A stretch of 8,931 bases of DNA from Conexibacter sp. (GTDB taxonomy: Bacteria > Actinomycetota > Thermoleophilia > Solirubrobacterales > Solirubrobacteraceae). The notes beneath the pieces are model-generated. The model did not search any database. It had not been told where the DNA came from and saw only the letters and a list, made by a program, of their open reading frames with translations. The translations under genes were made by a program, and so were the position numbers. Below are positions 1-6,637 of the stretch, piece by piece; position 1 is the first letter of the stretch, and the number at the start of each line of letters is the position of its first letter. Location: assembly GCA_025964215.1 (NCBI GenBank), contig JAOPZG010000367.1, positions 1 to 8,931 of the forward strand. The letters are read 5' to 3'.

Positions 1-506
<506 letters not shown>

Positions 507-1121
507 CGCAGTGGGTTCCCTTCGGTCGGTGGGCGCTGAGGAGATGCCGGCGCGGGCACTACCTCGCTTCGCTCCGTGCTGAACCACGGACGGGCGGGCC
601 GCGTCCGGCCCTCGACACACCCTCCGCCAGCGCATCGGACAGGCACGCGGTGGGCCGTCTTCCAGCCCCACCGCCCATGGTGTCCAGCACCGTGATCGCT
701 CGTGGAAGATCGACGCGGCGCCAGCAGCCTGGAGGGTTCGAGGTCGCGGGCCTCGTCGAATAGTCGTGGGTGAACCAGGACCACCAGCGGCTGCGAGCGC
801 AGCAGCTCGCGCGACACGCCGACCAACCGCTCGACCTCGTCCGCATCTCCGGGTCCACTGAGCCTCGGGCGCTCGCTTCTAAAGGGAAGACGACGGCGGC
901 CTGCGCGCCGACCGCGAGCCCAGTCGACGTGTACGACGATCGCCGGCGGAGAGATCTCGTGACCACTACGGGAACGGAGAACATCACCGACGCTCGATAA
1001 GCCTAGGCGAGAAGGGTCGGTCCGCTCTCGACGCGCGAGCTCCGTGCGCTCGAGGTTCTATGCCGCATACGCGACTCGCGGAGCCGGCCGGCACTGGCGC
1101 GCAACGAACGGGTATCGGCCG
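507..1121. other. Gene-free region between dehydrogenase and cupin gene
   Basis: No frame here gives a protein I recognise, and every open frame lacks a ribosome binding site. The first ~100 bp should hold the promoter and leader of the dehydrogenase transcribed leftwards. A short hairpin (TCCGTG at 573-578 with CACGGA at 585-590, 6-nt loop) lies there. A minus-strand frame stays open from about 1043 down to 503. Around 860-700 it reads protein-like stretches such as DADEVERLVGVSRELL followed by QPLVVLVHPRLFDEARDLEPS. It has no start codon and dissolves into low-complexity Arg/Pro/Ser, so it is either a decayed gene fragment or chance openness in GC-rich DNA. Local GC is somewhat lower than in the neighbouring genes. 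Confidence 0.6.
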
Positions 1122-1700
1122 CTACTGCGACGACAGGCTCGGATGGCCCGGGCTGTACTCCGCGTAGGTCGCCCGGCGGCCGCGGCGCCGGCCGATCGGG
1201 GCCAGCAGCGCGAACACGACGCGCTGCACGGCGGGAGGAGGCATGACCAGCGTCGAGCAGGAGTCGCCGAGGGCGCGGACCGTCACGGCGATCTGCAGGA
1301 GGCCGGGGATGCCCTTGCGGTTGGTCTTGCCGTCCCGGCTCAACCCGAAGAGGACCTCGAAGAACGTCTCGGTGTCCAGCGCGGGCCGAAGCTCGACGCG
1401 CACCAGGGCCTCGCCCTCACCGACGTTCCACCAGCGGTGAGCGACGCCGATCGGGACGGTGGCCCCCTCGCCCACACCGAGCGTGCGCTGGGCTCCCGCC
1501 ACTTCGAGCCCGATCGCTCCGGCCTGGACGTCGAAGCGCTCCTCCTGGCGAACATGACGGTGCGTCGCCGCCACGCCGGCGCCCGGCCGCAGCGAGAGGT
1601 CAAACGCCAGCAGCTCACCCGCGCTGCTGCGCGCGGTCTCGATCCACGTGATCGACTCGCCGTTGACCGGGTTCTCGATCGTCTCCCCAACGCTGGCCAC
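1122..1700 (-). CDS. Cupin-domain protein, divergent paralogue A
   Basis: This is a 192-residue single-domain cupin, probably a cytoplasmic metal-binding beta-barrel protein. Motif 1 has His47-x-His49-x4-Glu54-x6-Gly61 (THRHVRQEERFDVQAG). Motif 2 has Pro83-x-Gly85-x2-His88-x3-Asn92 (VPIGVAHRWWN). All four usual metal ligands are therefore present. After the barrel (about residue 110 on) comes a helical tail, TFFEVLFGLSRDG then GIPGLLQIAV and PPAVQRVVFALLAP, that is also found in the neighbouring cupin at 1870-2430. The start is GTG at 1700-1698. It aligns with the neighbour at the shared I-E-N-P-V segment, but its ribosome binding site is weak. The reaction is unknown: small cupins may be dioxygenases, isomerases or ligand sensors. 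The tail ends in a basic run (RRRGRR) followed by SPGHPSLSSQ. Gene call good, function not known. Confidence 0.87.
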   Translation of the reverse strand: MASVGETIENPVNGESITWIETARSSAGELLAFDLSLRPGAGVAATHRHVRQEERFDVQAGAIGLEVAGAQRTLGVGEGATVPIGVAHRWWNVGEGEALVRVELRPALDTETFFEVLFGLSRDGKTNRKGIPGLLQIAVTVRALGDSCSTLVMPPPAVQRVVFALLAPIGRRRGRRATYAEYSPGHPSLSSQ

Positions 1701-1869
1701 GGCGCGACGCTACATGACCGGATCCGCGACACGCCCCCGATCCACGCCGAGGCGAGGACGCACTGCTGACGATCGATCCCCGCCGACGACTCCTCGTCAT
1801 GAGGGCCGGCTGCCTCCGTGCGCAGCGCGCCGGCCCGGCGGAGCCGTAGACGCGAGCAGGTCTGGAGTG
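1701..1869. promoter_or_regulatory. Divergent intergenic region between the two cupin genes
   Basis: About 170 bp separate the two start codons and should hold both promoters, since the genes point away from each other. I see no convincing -35/-10 pair. On the plus side GAGCAGG (1854-1860) sits 9 nt before the GTG at 1870 and is the best ribosome binding site. On the minus side no good Shine-Dalgarno match precedes the GTG at 1700. A GC-rich imperfect inverted segment lies at about 1806-1847 (GGCTGCCTCCG against CGGCGGAGCCG). It is too degenerate to call an operator. Confidence 0.4.
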
Positions 1870-2430
1870 GTGACGGCAGACGCCGGCGATGTCATCGAGA
1901 ACCCGGTGACCGGGCAGAGGCTGATCCTCGAGGTCACCGCCGCGGATTCGGGCGGGGAGGTGTTCGTCGCCGTAGGGATCTTCCCGCCGGGAGGCTTCGC
2001 GGGAGTGGCCCACGTCCATCCGCAACAGGACGAGCACTTCGAGGTGCTCGCCGGTCGTGCGGCGTTCGAGGTCGACGGCACCCAGCACGTCCTCGGACCG
2101 GGAGGCACGATCGACGTCCCCAAGGGGACCAAGCACACGTTCGCCAACGCCGGGGAGGAGGAGCTGCGGGTGCGCTTCTCGTTCCGCCCGGCGCTCACCG
2201 GCACCGAGCGGTTCTACGAGGTGTACTTGGCCTTCGCCCAGGAAGGGCGGGTCAACGCCAAGGCCATGCCCGGCCTGCTCGACATCGCGGCGGTGTGGGC
2301 GACCACCTCCGAGCACGCCGTGCTCGCCACGCCGCCGGCCATCATCCAACACGTCCTCTTTCGCGTGCTGGCGCCGATGGCACGCCTTGCCGGGCGCCGA
2401 CCACCCGTCTGCCGGCACGAGCCCCGGTGA
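1870..2430 (+). CDS. Cupin-domain protein, divergent paralogue B
   Basis: This is a 186-residue single-domain cupin homologous to the gene at 1122-1700. Motif 1 has His48-x-His50-x4-Glu55-x6-Gly62 (HVHPQQDEHFEVLAG). Motif 2 has Pro84-x-Gly86-x2-His89-x3-Asn93 (VPKGTKHTFAN), so the metal site is complete. The shared tail (RFYEVYLAFAQEG, then MPGLLDIAAVWA and PPAIIQHVLFRVLAP) follows the barrel, and both proteins also share an I-E-N-P-V start segment and an RPAL motif after motif 2. The GTG at 1870 is chosen because it matches the paralogue's N-terminus and lies 9 nt after GAGCAGG. The adjacent GTG at 1867 is possible. A longer reading from 1648 would overlap the other cupin gene and is rejected. 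It probably acts in the cytoplasm, as no signal peptide is visible. Catalytic role unknown. Confidence 0.87.
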   Translation: MTADAGDVIENPVTGQRLILEVTAADSGGEVFVAVGIFPPGGFAGVAHVHPQQDEHFEVLAGRAAFEVDGTQHVLGPGGTIDVPKGTKHTFANAGEEELRVRFSFRPALTGTERFYEVYLAFAQEGRVNAKAMPGLLDIAAVWATTSEHAVLATPPAIIQHVLFRVLAPMARLAGRRPPVCRHEPR

Positions 2431-2519
2431 TCCACCCCACCTGCCTGACCTCGAAGCACGGCCAGGTCCTCGACGTGTGGGGGTTGCGCGGGATGCCCGG
2501 CGCCGCGAGGATCCCGCGC

Positions 2520-4202
2520 ATGCTCGTGTCGATGCGATCTGTCCATCGCCTGCTGATCGGGGCGCTGGCTGTGATGGGCGTGCTGGTGCTCGCCGGGTCG
2601 GCCGGTGCGGCGAACCCGGCGTGGCAGGCCGCGTCCGACGTCACGGGGGGCACGCAGCTCAACGGCGTGTCGTGTGCCTCGGCGACGCTGTGCCTCGGCG
2701 TCGGCGCGAGCGTGGCGGTCGAGGACGGAGGGCCGCGGCTCACCGCGTCCCCGGACCCGTCGGCGACGGCTTATACCGCGGTGTCGTGCGTGTCTGGCAC
2801 ACGGCTCTGCATGGTCATCGACAACGCCGGCCACGCGTTCACCTACAACGCGGGCACGTTCGGCTCGCCGAGCGACGTCAACGGCTCCCCCACGCTGCAG
2901 TCCGTGTCGTGCCCGACGTCGGCCTTCTGCGTGGTGACCGACGGCGACAACAAGGTCTACACCTACGACAGCGGCAGCTGGAGCGCCGCTCTCGCGCTGA
3001 CGCAGCCCAGCGGCTTCTCGCATGTCACGCAGGTCGCGTGCGCGACGACGACGTCCTGCGTGGAGATCGCCTTCGGCAGCGCGGGCGAGCGCTACGCGAC
3101 GTGGAACGGCTCGTCGTGGGCGGGGCACGCGACCCCGTTCGGCTCCACGGTCAACGCCGTCGTCAGCCTCAGCTGCACCTCGTCGGCCTTCTGCCTGGCG
3201 ACCGACGGCGGTGGCAACGCGACGAGATACGACGGCAACAGCTGGGCCTCGACACAGTCGATCTCCAGCCAGGCACTGCGATCGAGCTGCTCAGGCACCA
3301 CCTGCCGAGCGATCGACCAGAGCGACAACGTGTTCACGACGACCGACGGCGTGAACTGGACCGCACCGGTCAACATCCACGCCATCACCCGCCTCGGCGC
3401 GCCGAGCGCCATCGCCTGCCCGTCGAGCACGCTGTGCGTCGCCGGCGACACCGTGGGCAGGGCCAGCACGCTCGCCGCTCCGCTCACCCCCGGCGCCGCG
3501 CCGAGCCTGGCGGGGACGCCCATCCTCGGTCAGGCGTTGACGGCAACGCCGGCCGACGTGCCCAACACGCAGGCGTGGCGGACCCGCGACTGGGTCCGCT
3601 GCTCGCAGCCCGCGGACGGCTGCACGGCGATCGCGGGCGTGACCGGCACGAGCTACACGCTGTCCGCGGTCGACGTGGGCACCTACGTCGCCGCGCGCGA
3701 GACCATCGGCATCGGTCTCACCCAGCAGGGCCCTCTGAGCACCAACGCGCTCGGACCGGTAAGCGACGGCAGCACCGCCGGCACGCCGGGTGGTGCGGGC
3801 GGGAGCGGCGCGGGTGGGAGCGGCGCGGGTGGGAGCGGCGTCGCACCGAGCGTCCCGGCTGCGACCCCGGCCTCGACGCCCACCGCTGCCGCCACGTCCA
3901 AGGCGCCGAAGCTCGACGGCTCCGTCTCGACGAGCGCAGACGGAACGGTGACCTTGACGCTTTCCTGCCCCAGCGGCGCGCGGTGCGTGGGCAGGATCAC
4001 GATCACCGCGATCCGCAAGACCGTCGGGTCGACCCGCTACACGATCGCGGACGGCAAGAAGACCAAGGTGAAGGTCAAGCTCAACGCCGGCGGTCGCAAG
4101 TTGCTCAAGCACAAGCACAACAAGCTGGCGGTCTCGGTGAAGCTCACGCCCGCCGGCGGCCACGCGACCAGCCACCACCTGACGCTCAAGGTCAAGCGCT
4201 GA
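2520..4202 (+). CDS. Secreted Cys-pair repeat protein with Ig-like module and basic C-terminal domain
   Basis: This is a 560-residue exported protein of unknown function. Residues 1-30 form a signal peptide: basic MRSVHR, hydrophobic core LLIGALAVMGVLVLAG, and AGA just before Ala31. Residues 40-320 contain seven repeats of about 38-45 residues. Each opens with two cysteines 4-6 residues apart (52/58, 90/97, 131/137, 174/180, 219/225, 257/262, 300/306), and the central ones end in a Y-[DN]-x-x-[SN]-W type strand. This pattern fits a seven-bladed propeller with one disulfide per blade. Residues ~327-412 form an Ig-like module (PSLAGTPILGQALTATP, W358, Cys361/Cys368, YTLSAVDVG). Then come a Gly/Ser linker (424-440), an Ala/Pro/Thr stretch, and a Lys-rich beta domain (465-560, Cys483/Cys489). 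The ATG at 2520 follows GAGGA (2507-2511) at 8 nt; the ATG at 2532 is an alternative. No LPxTG or C-terminal membrane anchor is seen. A cell-surface or wall-binding role is inferred from the layout only. Confidence 0.9.
   Translation: MLVSMRSVHRLLIGALAVMGVLVLAGSAGAANPAWQAASDVTGGTQLNGVSCASATLCLGVGASVAVEDGGPRLTASPDPSATAYTAVSCVSGTRLCMVIDNAGHAFTYNAGTFGSPSDVNGSPTLQSVSCPTSAFCVVTDGDNKVYTYDSGSWSAALALTQPSGFSHVTQVACATTTSCVEIAFGSAGERYATWNGSSWAGHATPFGSTVNAVVSLSCTSSAFCLATDGGGNATRYDGNSWASTQSISSQALRSSCSGTTCRAIDQSDNVFTTTDGVNWTAPVNIHAITRLGAPSAIACPSSTLCVAGDTVGRASTLAAPLTPGAAPSLAGTPILGQALTATPADVPNTQAWRTRDWVRCSQPADGCTAIAGVTGTSYTLSAVDVGTYVAARETIGIGLTQQGPLSTNALGPVSDGSTAGTPGGAGGSGAGGSGAGGSGVAPSVPAATPASTPTAAATSKAPKLDGSVSTSADGTVTLTLSCPSGARCVGRITITAIRKTVGSTRYTIADGKKTKVKVKLNAGGRKLLKHKHNKLAVSVKLTPAGGHATSHHLTLKVKR
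3794..3840 (+). repeat. In-frame 15-bp tandem repeat coding for a GAGGS linker
   Basis: The unit GGGAGCGGCGCGGGT occurs at 3801-3815 and 3816-3830 and again partially at 3831-3840, with a diverged start just before it. Being 15 bp long, each copy adds exactly five residues (GAGGS), so copy-number change alters linker length without breaking the reading frame. It joins the Ig-like module to the Ala/Pro/Thr stretch and basic C-terminal domain of the secreted protein. Confidence 0.9.
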
Positions 4203-4244
4203 GCGGTGGGCGCCGGCCGTGACGCCTGACTCTGAACGCCCGGT

Positions 4245-4442
4245 CCAAGCATCTTGCGGTCTCGCGGCATCGGTGCGGCCATCGTCCAGCGGCTCCTCGA
4301 CGGGGGCGCGACCGTCGTCACCACGGCGCGCAACCTGACCGACGAGACACCGAAGGCCGCCACCTTCATCCAAGGCGACATCAGCACGTCTGCGAGCGTC
4401 CAGTTCGCCGCGGCGGGCCTCGACGAGCTCGGCGGCGTCCCG
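4245..4442 (+). pseudogene. Truncated short-chain dehydrogenase/reductase (N-terminal fragment)
   Basis: The translated segment reads SRGIGAAIVQRLLDGGATVV, then TTARN, then AATFIQGDIS and AAAGLDELGGV. This is the first Rossmann half of a classical SDR: the SRGIG part of the TGxxxGxG cofactor motif, the first helix, strand 2 with an NADP-type Arg, and strand 3 with the GDI acid. It stops before the NNAG motif, and the catalytic Ser-Tyr-Lys are absent. The first beta strand and the start of the glycine motif (ALVTGG) are missing or altered to GPSIL, and an in-frame TGA lies a few codons upstream. The frame stays open to TGA at 4488-4490, but after about 4440 the residues are antisense to another gene fragment. 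It cannot code a working enzyme. A TTG at 4254 is the only start candidate and has no ribosome binding site. Confidence 0.8.
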
Positions 4443-4450
4443 GACGTCGA

Positions 4451-4559
4451 GCCGCCTTCGCGGCGGATGAGATACGTGACGTTCGAGTGACCTTCGCCGA
4501 TCGGGCTGAGCGCCAGCTCCCGCGCTGAGCCCATAGTGGTCGAGGAACGAGCGCAGCGG
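4451..4559 (-). pseudogene. Frameshifted, truncated aminoglycoside-phosphotransferase-like fragment (N-terminus)
   Basis: The minus strand reads LRSFLDHYGLSAG in one frame (about 4556-4518) and, one frame over, ELALSPIGEGHSNVTYLIRR (4519-4460). Together they match the usual opening of the aminoglycoside-phosphotransferase/kinase-like family: a short helix ending in ...FLDxHGL, then a Gly-rich nucleotide loop of the type GEGHSNVTYLV with Arg residues after it. The frame change near 4520 fits a 1-nt insertion or 2-nt deletion in GCGGGAG. Homology ends at about 4451, before the ATP-binding Lys and the catalytic HGD and DWE motifs, so the gene is broken twice. An ATG at 4534 could start the second frame, but it lacks a ribosome binding site and would skip the first helix. 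The fragment abuts the SDR fragment on the opposite strand. Confidence 0.68.
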
Positions 4560-4682
4560 CCGTCGAAGCGCCGCGGCGTGGTGGGTCAGACGCCGTCCGG
4601 ATCCGGCTCGCCACGCCCGCACGCCGACGTCGGAGACGTCAACGCGTGGGCGAGCGAACGTGTGGCTACCTTTCAGCGTGGC

Positions 4683-5663
4683 TCACAGAAGCTCCTGGGC
4701 GACCGCCTCGATCCCCTCCGCGTCGAGCCGGTAGTGGCGGTAGAGGTGCGTGGGCGGTCCGATGAGGCAGTACTCGTCCGGGATCCCATGGCAGGTGAGG
4801 GGCGTGCCCGCGCCGGCTTGCGCCAGGACCTCGGCGACGGCCCCGCCCAGGCCGCCGACCACGTTGTGCTCCTCGACCGTCAGCAGGCGCCGCGAGCCCT
4901 GGGCGGCGGCCAGCACCCGCTCCCGGTCGAACGGCTTGATCGTCGGCACCGCCAGGAGCCCGACGTCCTGCCCGCGGGCTCGCAGCGCCTCGACGGCCAT
5001 CAGCGCCGGGTGCACCGTCGAGCCGGTCGCCACGACCGTCAGCTCCGAGCCCTCGTAGTGGGACCTGGCCTCGCCGAGGACGAACTCGGTGCCGTCCTCG
5101 TAGACGCGCGGCTCCCGGCCGCGTCCCAGGCGGAAGTAGATCGGCCCGGGATGGTCCACCGTGGCGCGGAGCGCCGCGGCGAGCTCGGCCGCGTCGGCCG
5201 GCGCGACGACGCTGAGCCCGGGGATGCTCCGCATGATCGCGAGGTCCTCGGTGGCGTGATGCGAGGTGCCGTAGAAGCCGAGCGCGATGCCGGCGTGGTG
5301 GCCGATCAGGCGCACCGGAAGGCCCGGGTAGGCGACGTCCATCCGGATCTGCTCGCAGCAGAGCAGCGCCAGGAACGACGCGAACGTGGCGACGTAGGGC
5401 ACCTCTCCGCACGACGCGATCCCGCCCGAGGCGGTGACCATGTTCTGCTCGGAGATGCCGAACTGCAGGAAGCGGTCCGGGTGACGCTCCTCGAAGCGGT
5501 TGAGCCCGTTGGAGTACTTCAGGTCCGCGGTGCAGGCGACGATCGGGTGGCCCTCGTCGGCCAGGTCGGCGAGGGTGTCGCCCAGGGCGTGCAGCCCTGG
5601 AGACTGATCGAGGACGCTGAGCAGGTGCCAGGAGCCCTCGTGCAGGTCGGCCGACGTACTCAT
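4683..5663 (-). CDS. Split transketolase, C-terminal subunit
   Basis: This 326-residue protein carries the pyrimidine-binding and C-terminal domains of a thiamine-diphosphate transketolase. With the protein coded by 5660-6502 it should form an enzyme that moves two-carbon ketol units between sugar phosphates or related aldehydes in the cytoplasm. Glu72 in FGISEQNM is the conserved Glu that activates the ThDP pyrimidine. ADLKYSNGLNRFEERHPDRF before it and the HHAG...TSHHATEDLAIMRSIPGL stretch are typical of the family. The transketolase C domain runs from about residue 190 (GEARSHYEGSELTVVATGS, then IKPFD and TVEEHNVVGGLG). The ATG overlaps the stop of the upstream subunit by 4 nt (ATGA), implying coupled translation and equal amounts. 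Its length is normal for the C subunit of split transketolases. It could serve the pentose phosphate pathway or a dedicated sugar route such as apiose or sulfosugar breakdown. The sequence does not decide which. Confidence 0.95.
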   Translation of the reverse strand: MSTSADLHEGSWHLLSVLDQSPGLHALGDTLADLADEGHPIVACTADLKYSNGLNRFEERHPDRFLQFGISEQNMVTASGGIASCGEVPYVATFASFLALLCCEQIRMDVAYPGLPVRLIGHHAGIALGFYGTSHHATEDLAIMRSIPGLSVVAPADAAELAAALRATVDHPGPIYFRLGRGREPRVYEDGTEFVLGEARSHYEGSELTVVATGSTVHPALMAVEALRARGQDVGLLAVPTIKPFDRERVLAAAQGSRRLLTVEEHNVVGGLGGAVAEVLAQAGAGTPLTCHGIPDEYCLIGPPTHLYRHYRLDAEGIEAVAQELL

Positions 5664-6502
5664 GCCGCACCCCGCACTTCGGCCAGCGCGCGCTGCTCGT
5701 CGGGCTCGACGAGGTAGCCGAGGTGCCAGCCGATCTCAGACTCCATGTACCCCACGCCCTTGCCCTTGACGGTGTGGGCGATCAGGACCGCCGGCCGCGT
5801 GCGCTCCTCGTCGTCGGCGATGCCCCGCAGCGCCTCCAGCACGGCGCTGGGATCGTGGCCGTCGACCTCGCTCACGCTCCAGCCGAACGCCTCCCAGCGC
5901 GCGGCGAGCGGCTCGAGCCCGACGATGTCGTCGACGCGCCCGTCGAGGCAGTGCTCGTTGCGGTCGACGATCGCGATCAGGTTGCTCGCCGATCGGTGGC
6001 CGGCCGCCATCGCCGCCTCCCAGATCTGCCCCTCGTGGAGCTCGCCGTCGCCGAGCATGACGAAGACGCGGTAGTCGCGGTGGCGCATCTTGCCGGCGAT
6101 CGCCATGCCGAGACCCGTCGAGAGCGCGTGGCCGAGGGAGCCGGAGGAGAAGTCGCAGCCGACGACGCGGCGCATGTCCGGGTGGTCGCCGAACGGGCTC
6201 CCGAGGCGGGTGTAGCCGTCGAGCTCTTCCTTGGGGAAGTACCCCAGGTCGGCGAGGATCGGGTACCAGCCCACGGCGGCGTGACCCTTGCCGAACAGGA
6301 AGCGGTCGCGATCGGGCCAGCCGGGCTCCTGCGGCCGGAGGCGCAGCACGTCGTAGTACAGCGCTGCGAGGAGCTCGGCGCACGAGAACGCCGACGCGTA
6401 GTGCCCGACCTTGGCGATCGAGATCAGGCGGATCGTCTCCTCGCGGATGAATCGGGCGCGCTCCCGGATCCGCTCGGCGTCCTCGTTGGTAACGGTCGTC
6501 AT
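5660..6502 (-). CDS. Split transketolase, N-terminal subunit
   Basis: This 280-residue protein is the pyrophosphate-binding half of transketolase. His34 (in GHYAS) and His74 (in FGKGHAA) match conserved active-site histidines. GSLGHALSTGLGMA (121-134) is the usual loop. The ThDP/metal motif runs from Gly151-Asp152-Gly153 (GDGELHEGQIWEA) to Asn182 (LIAIVDRN). It must pair with the C-terminal subunit encoded directly downstream with a 4-nt overlap. The ATG at 6502 has a strong GGAGG (CCTCC on the plus strand, 6510-6514) 7 nt away, which fixes the start. A probable promoter lies at 6546-6574 and the IclR gene ends 135 bp upstream, so the pair probably forms its own transcript or an internally started part of a longer one. 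Gene call and enzyme class are secure. The physiological sugar phosphate is unknown. Confidence 0.95.
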   Translation of the reverse strand: MTTVTNEDAERIRERARFIREETIRLISIAKVGHYASAFSCAELLAALYYDVLRLRPQEPGWPDRDRFLFGKGHAAVGWYPILADLGYFPKEELDGYTRLGSPFGDHPDMRRVVGCDFSSGSLGHALSTGLGMAIAGKMRHRDYRVFVMLGDGELHEGQIWEAAMAAGHRSASNLIAIVDRNEHCLDGRVDDIVGLEPLAARWEAFGWSVSEVDGHDPSAVLEALRGIADDEERTRPAVLIAHTVKGKGVGYMESEIGWHLGYLVEPDEQRALAEVRGAA

Positions 6503-6545
6503 CGACCGGCCTCCATTCTCACTTCAGGGACAGAGTGTTCGCCAG

Positions 6546-6574
6546 ACAGTAAGCGCTCGCGCAGGAGAGCGCAA
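6546..6574 (-). promoter_or_regulatory. Likely promoter of the transketolase pair with an inverted repeat in its spacer
   Basis: On the minus strand TTGCGC (6574-6569) and TACTGT (6551-6546) are 17 bp apart, a fair sigma-70-type pair. They would give a leader of about 35-40 nt before the GGAGG and ATG at 6502. A hyphenated inverted repeat GCGCTC-N8-GAGCGC (6553-6558 and 6567-6572) fills the spacer and touches the -35 box. A regulator binding it would directly affect polymerase. The upstream IclR-type protein is the obvious candidate. The promoter hexamers are only partly matched, so this is an inference. Confidence 0.45.
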
Positions 6575-6637
6575 CCCAAAATCTCACTGGCCGGTCACTA
6601 CATCCGTACAGCGGGACGCAGCGATGCGGGACGGGCG

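Noticed and set aside
573..590. Hairpin as a terminator
   Set aside because: The stem is only 6 bp with no T-run, and it lies in the leader side of the dehydrogenase rather than after a gene end.
1648..1869. Upstream ATG at 1648 for the plus-strand cupin
   Set aside because: It would overlap the other cupin gene's start and add a low-complexity Arg/Pro/Thr stretch absent from the paralogue.
1818..2519. N-terminal extension of the secreted protein upstream to 1818
   Set aside because: It runs out of frame through the cupin at 1870-2430. The signal peptide and GAGGA ribosome binding site place the start at 2520.
4203..4244. Rho-independent terminator after the secreted protein
   Set aside because: GGGCG and CGCCC could pair at a distance, but there is no compact stem and no T-tract.
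4254..4490. A short intact gene of 78 residues
   Set aside because: It holds only the first Rossmann half of an SDR, without catalytic residues. It starts at a TTG lacking a ribosome binding site and its last ~15 residues are antisense to another fragment, so it is treated as a pseudogene.
3291..4622. 443-residue minus-strand frame across the secreted protein
   Set aside because: It is antisense to the secreted protein over most of its length and is Arg/Gly/Ala-rich. Only its first ~35 residues, covering LRSFLDHYGL, look real, as part of the broken phosphotransferase.
4626..4640. GACGTC-GGA-GACGTC repeat as an operator or terminator
   Set aside because: Each half is a self-complementary hexamer common in GC-rich DNA. 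It has no T-tract and lies downstream of the transketolase stop and upstream of dead gene fragments, so no role can be supported.
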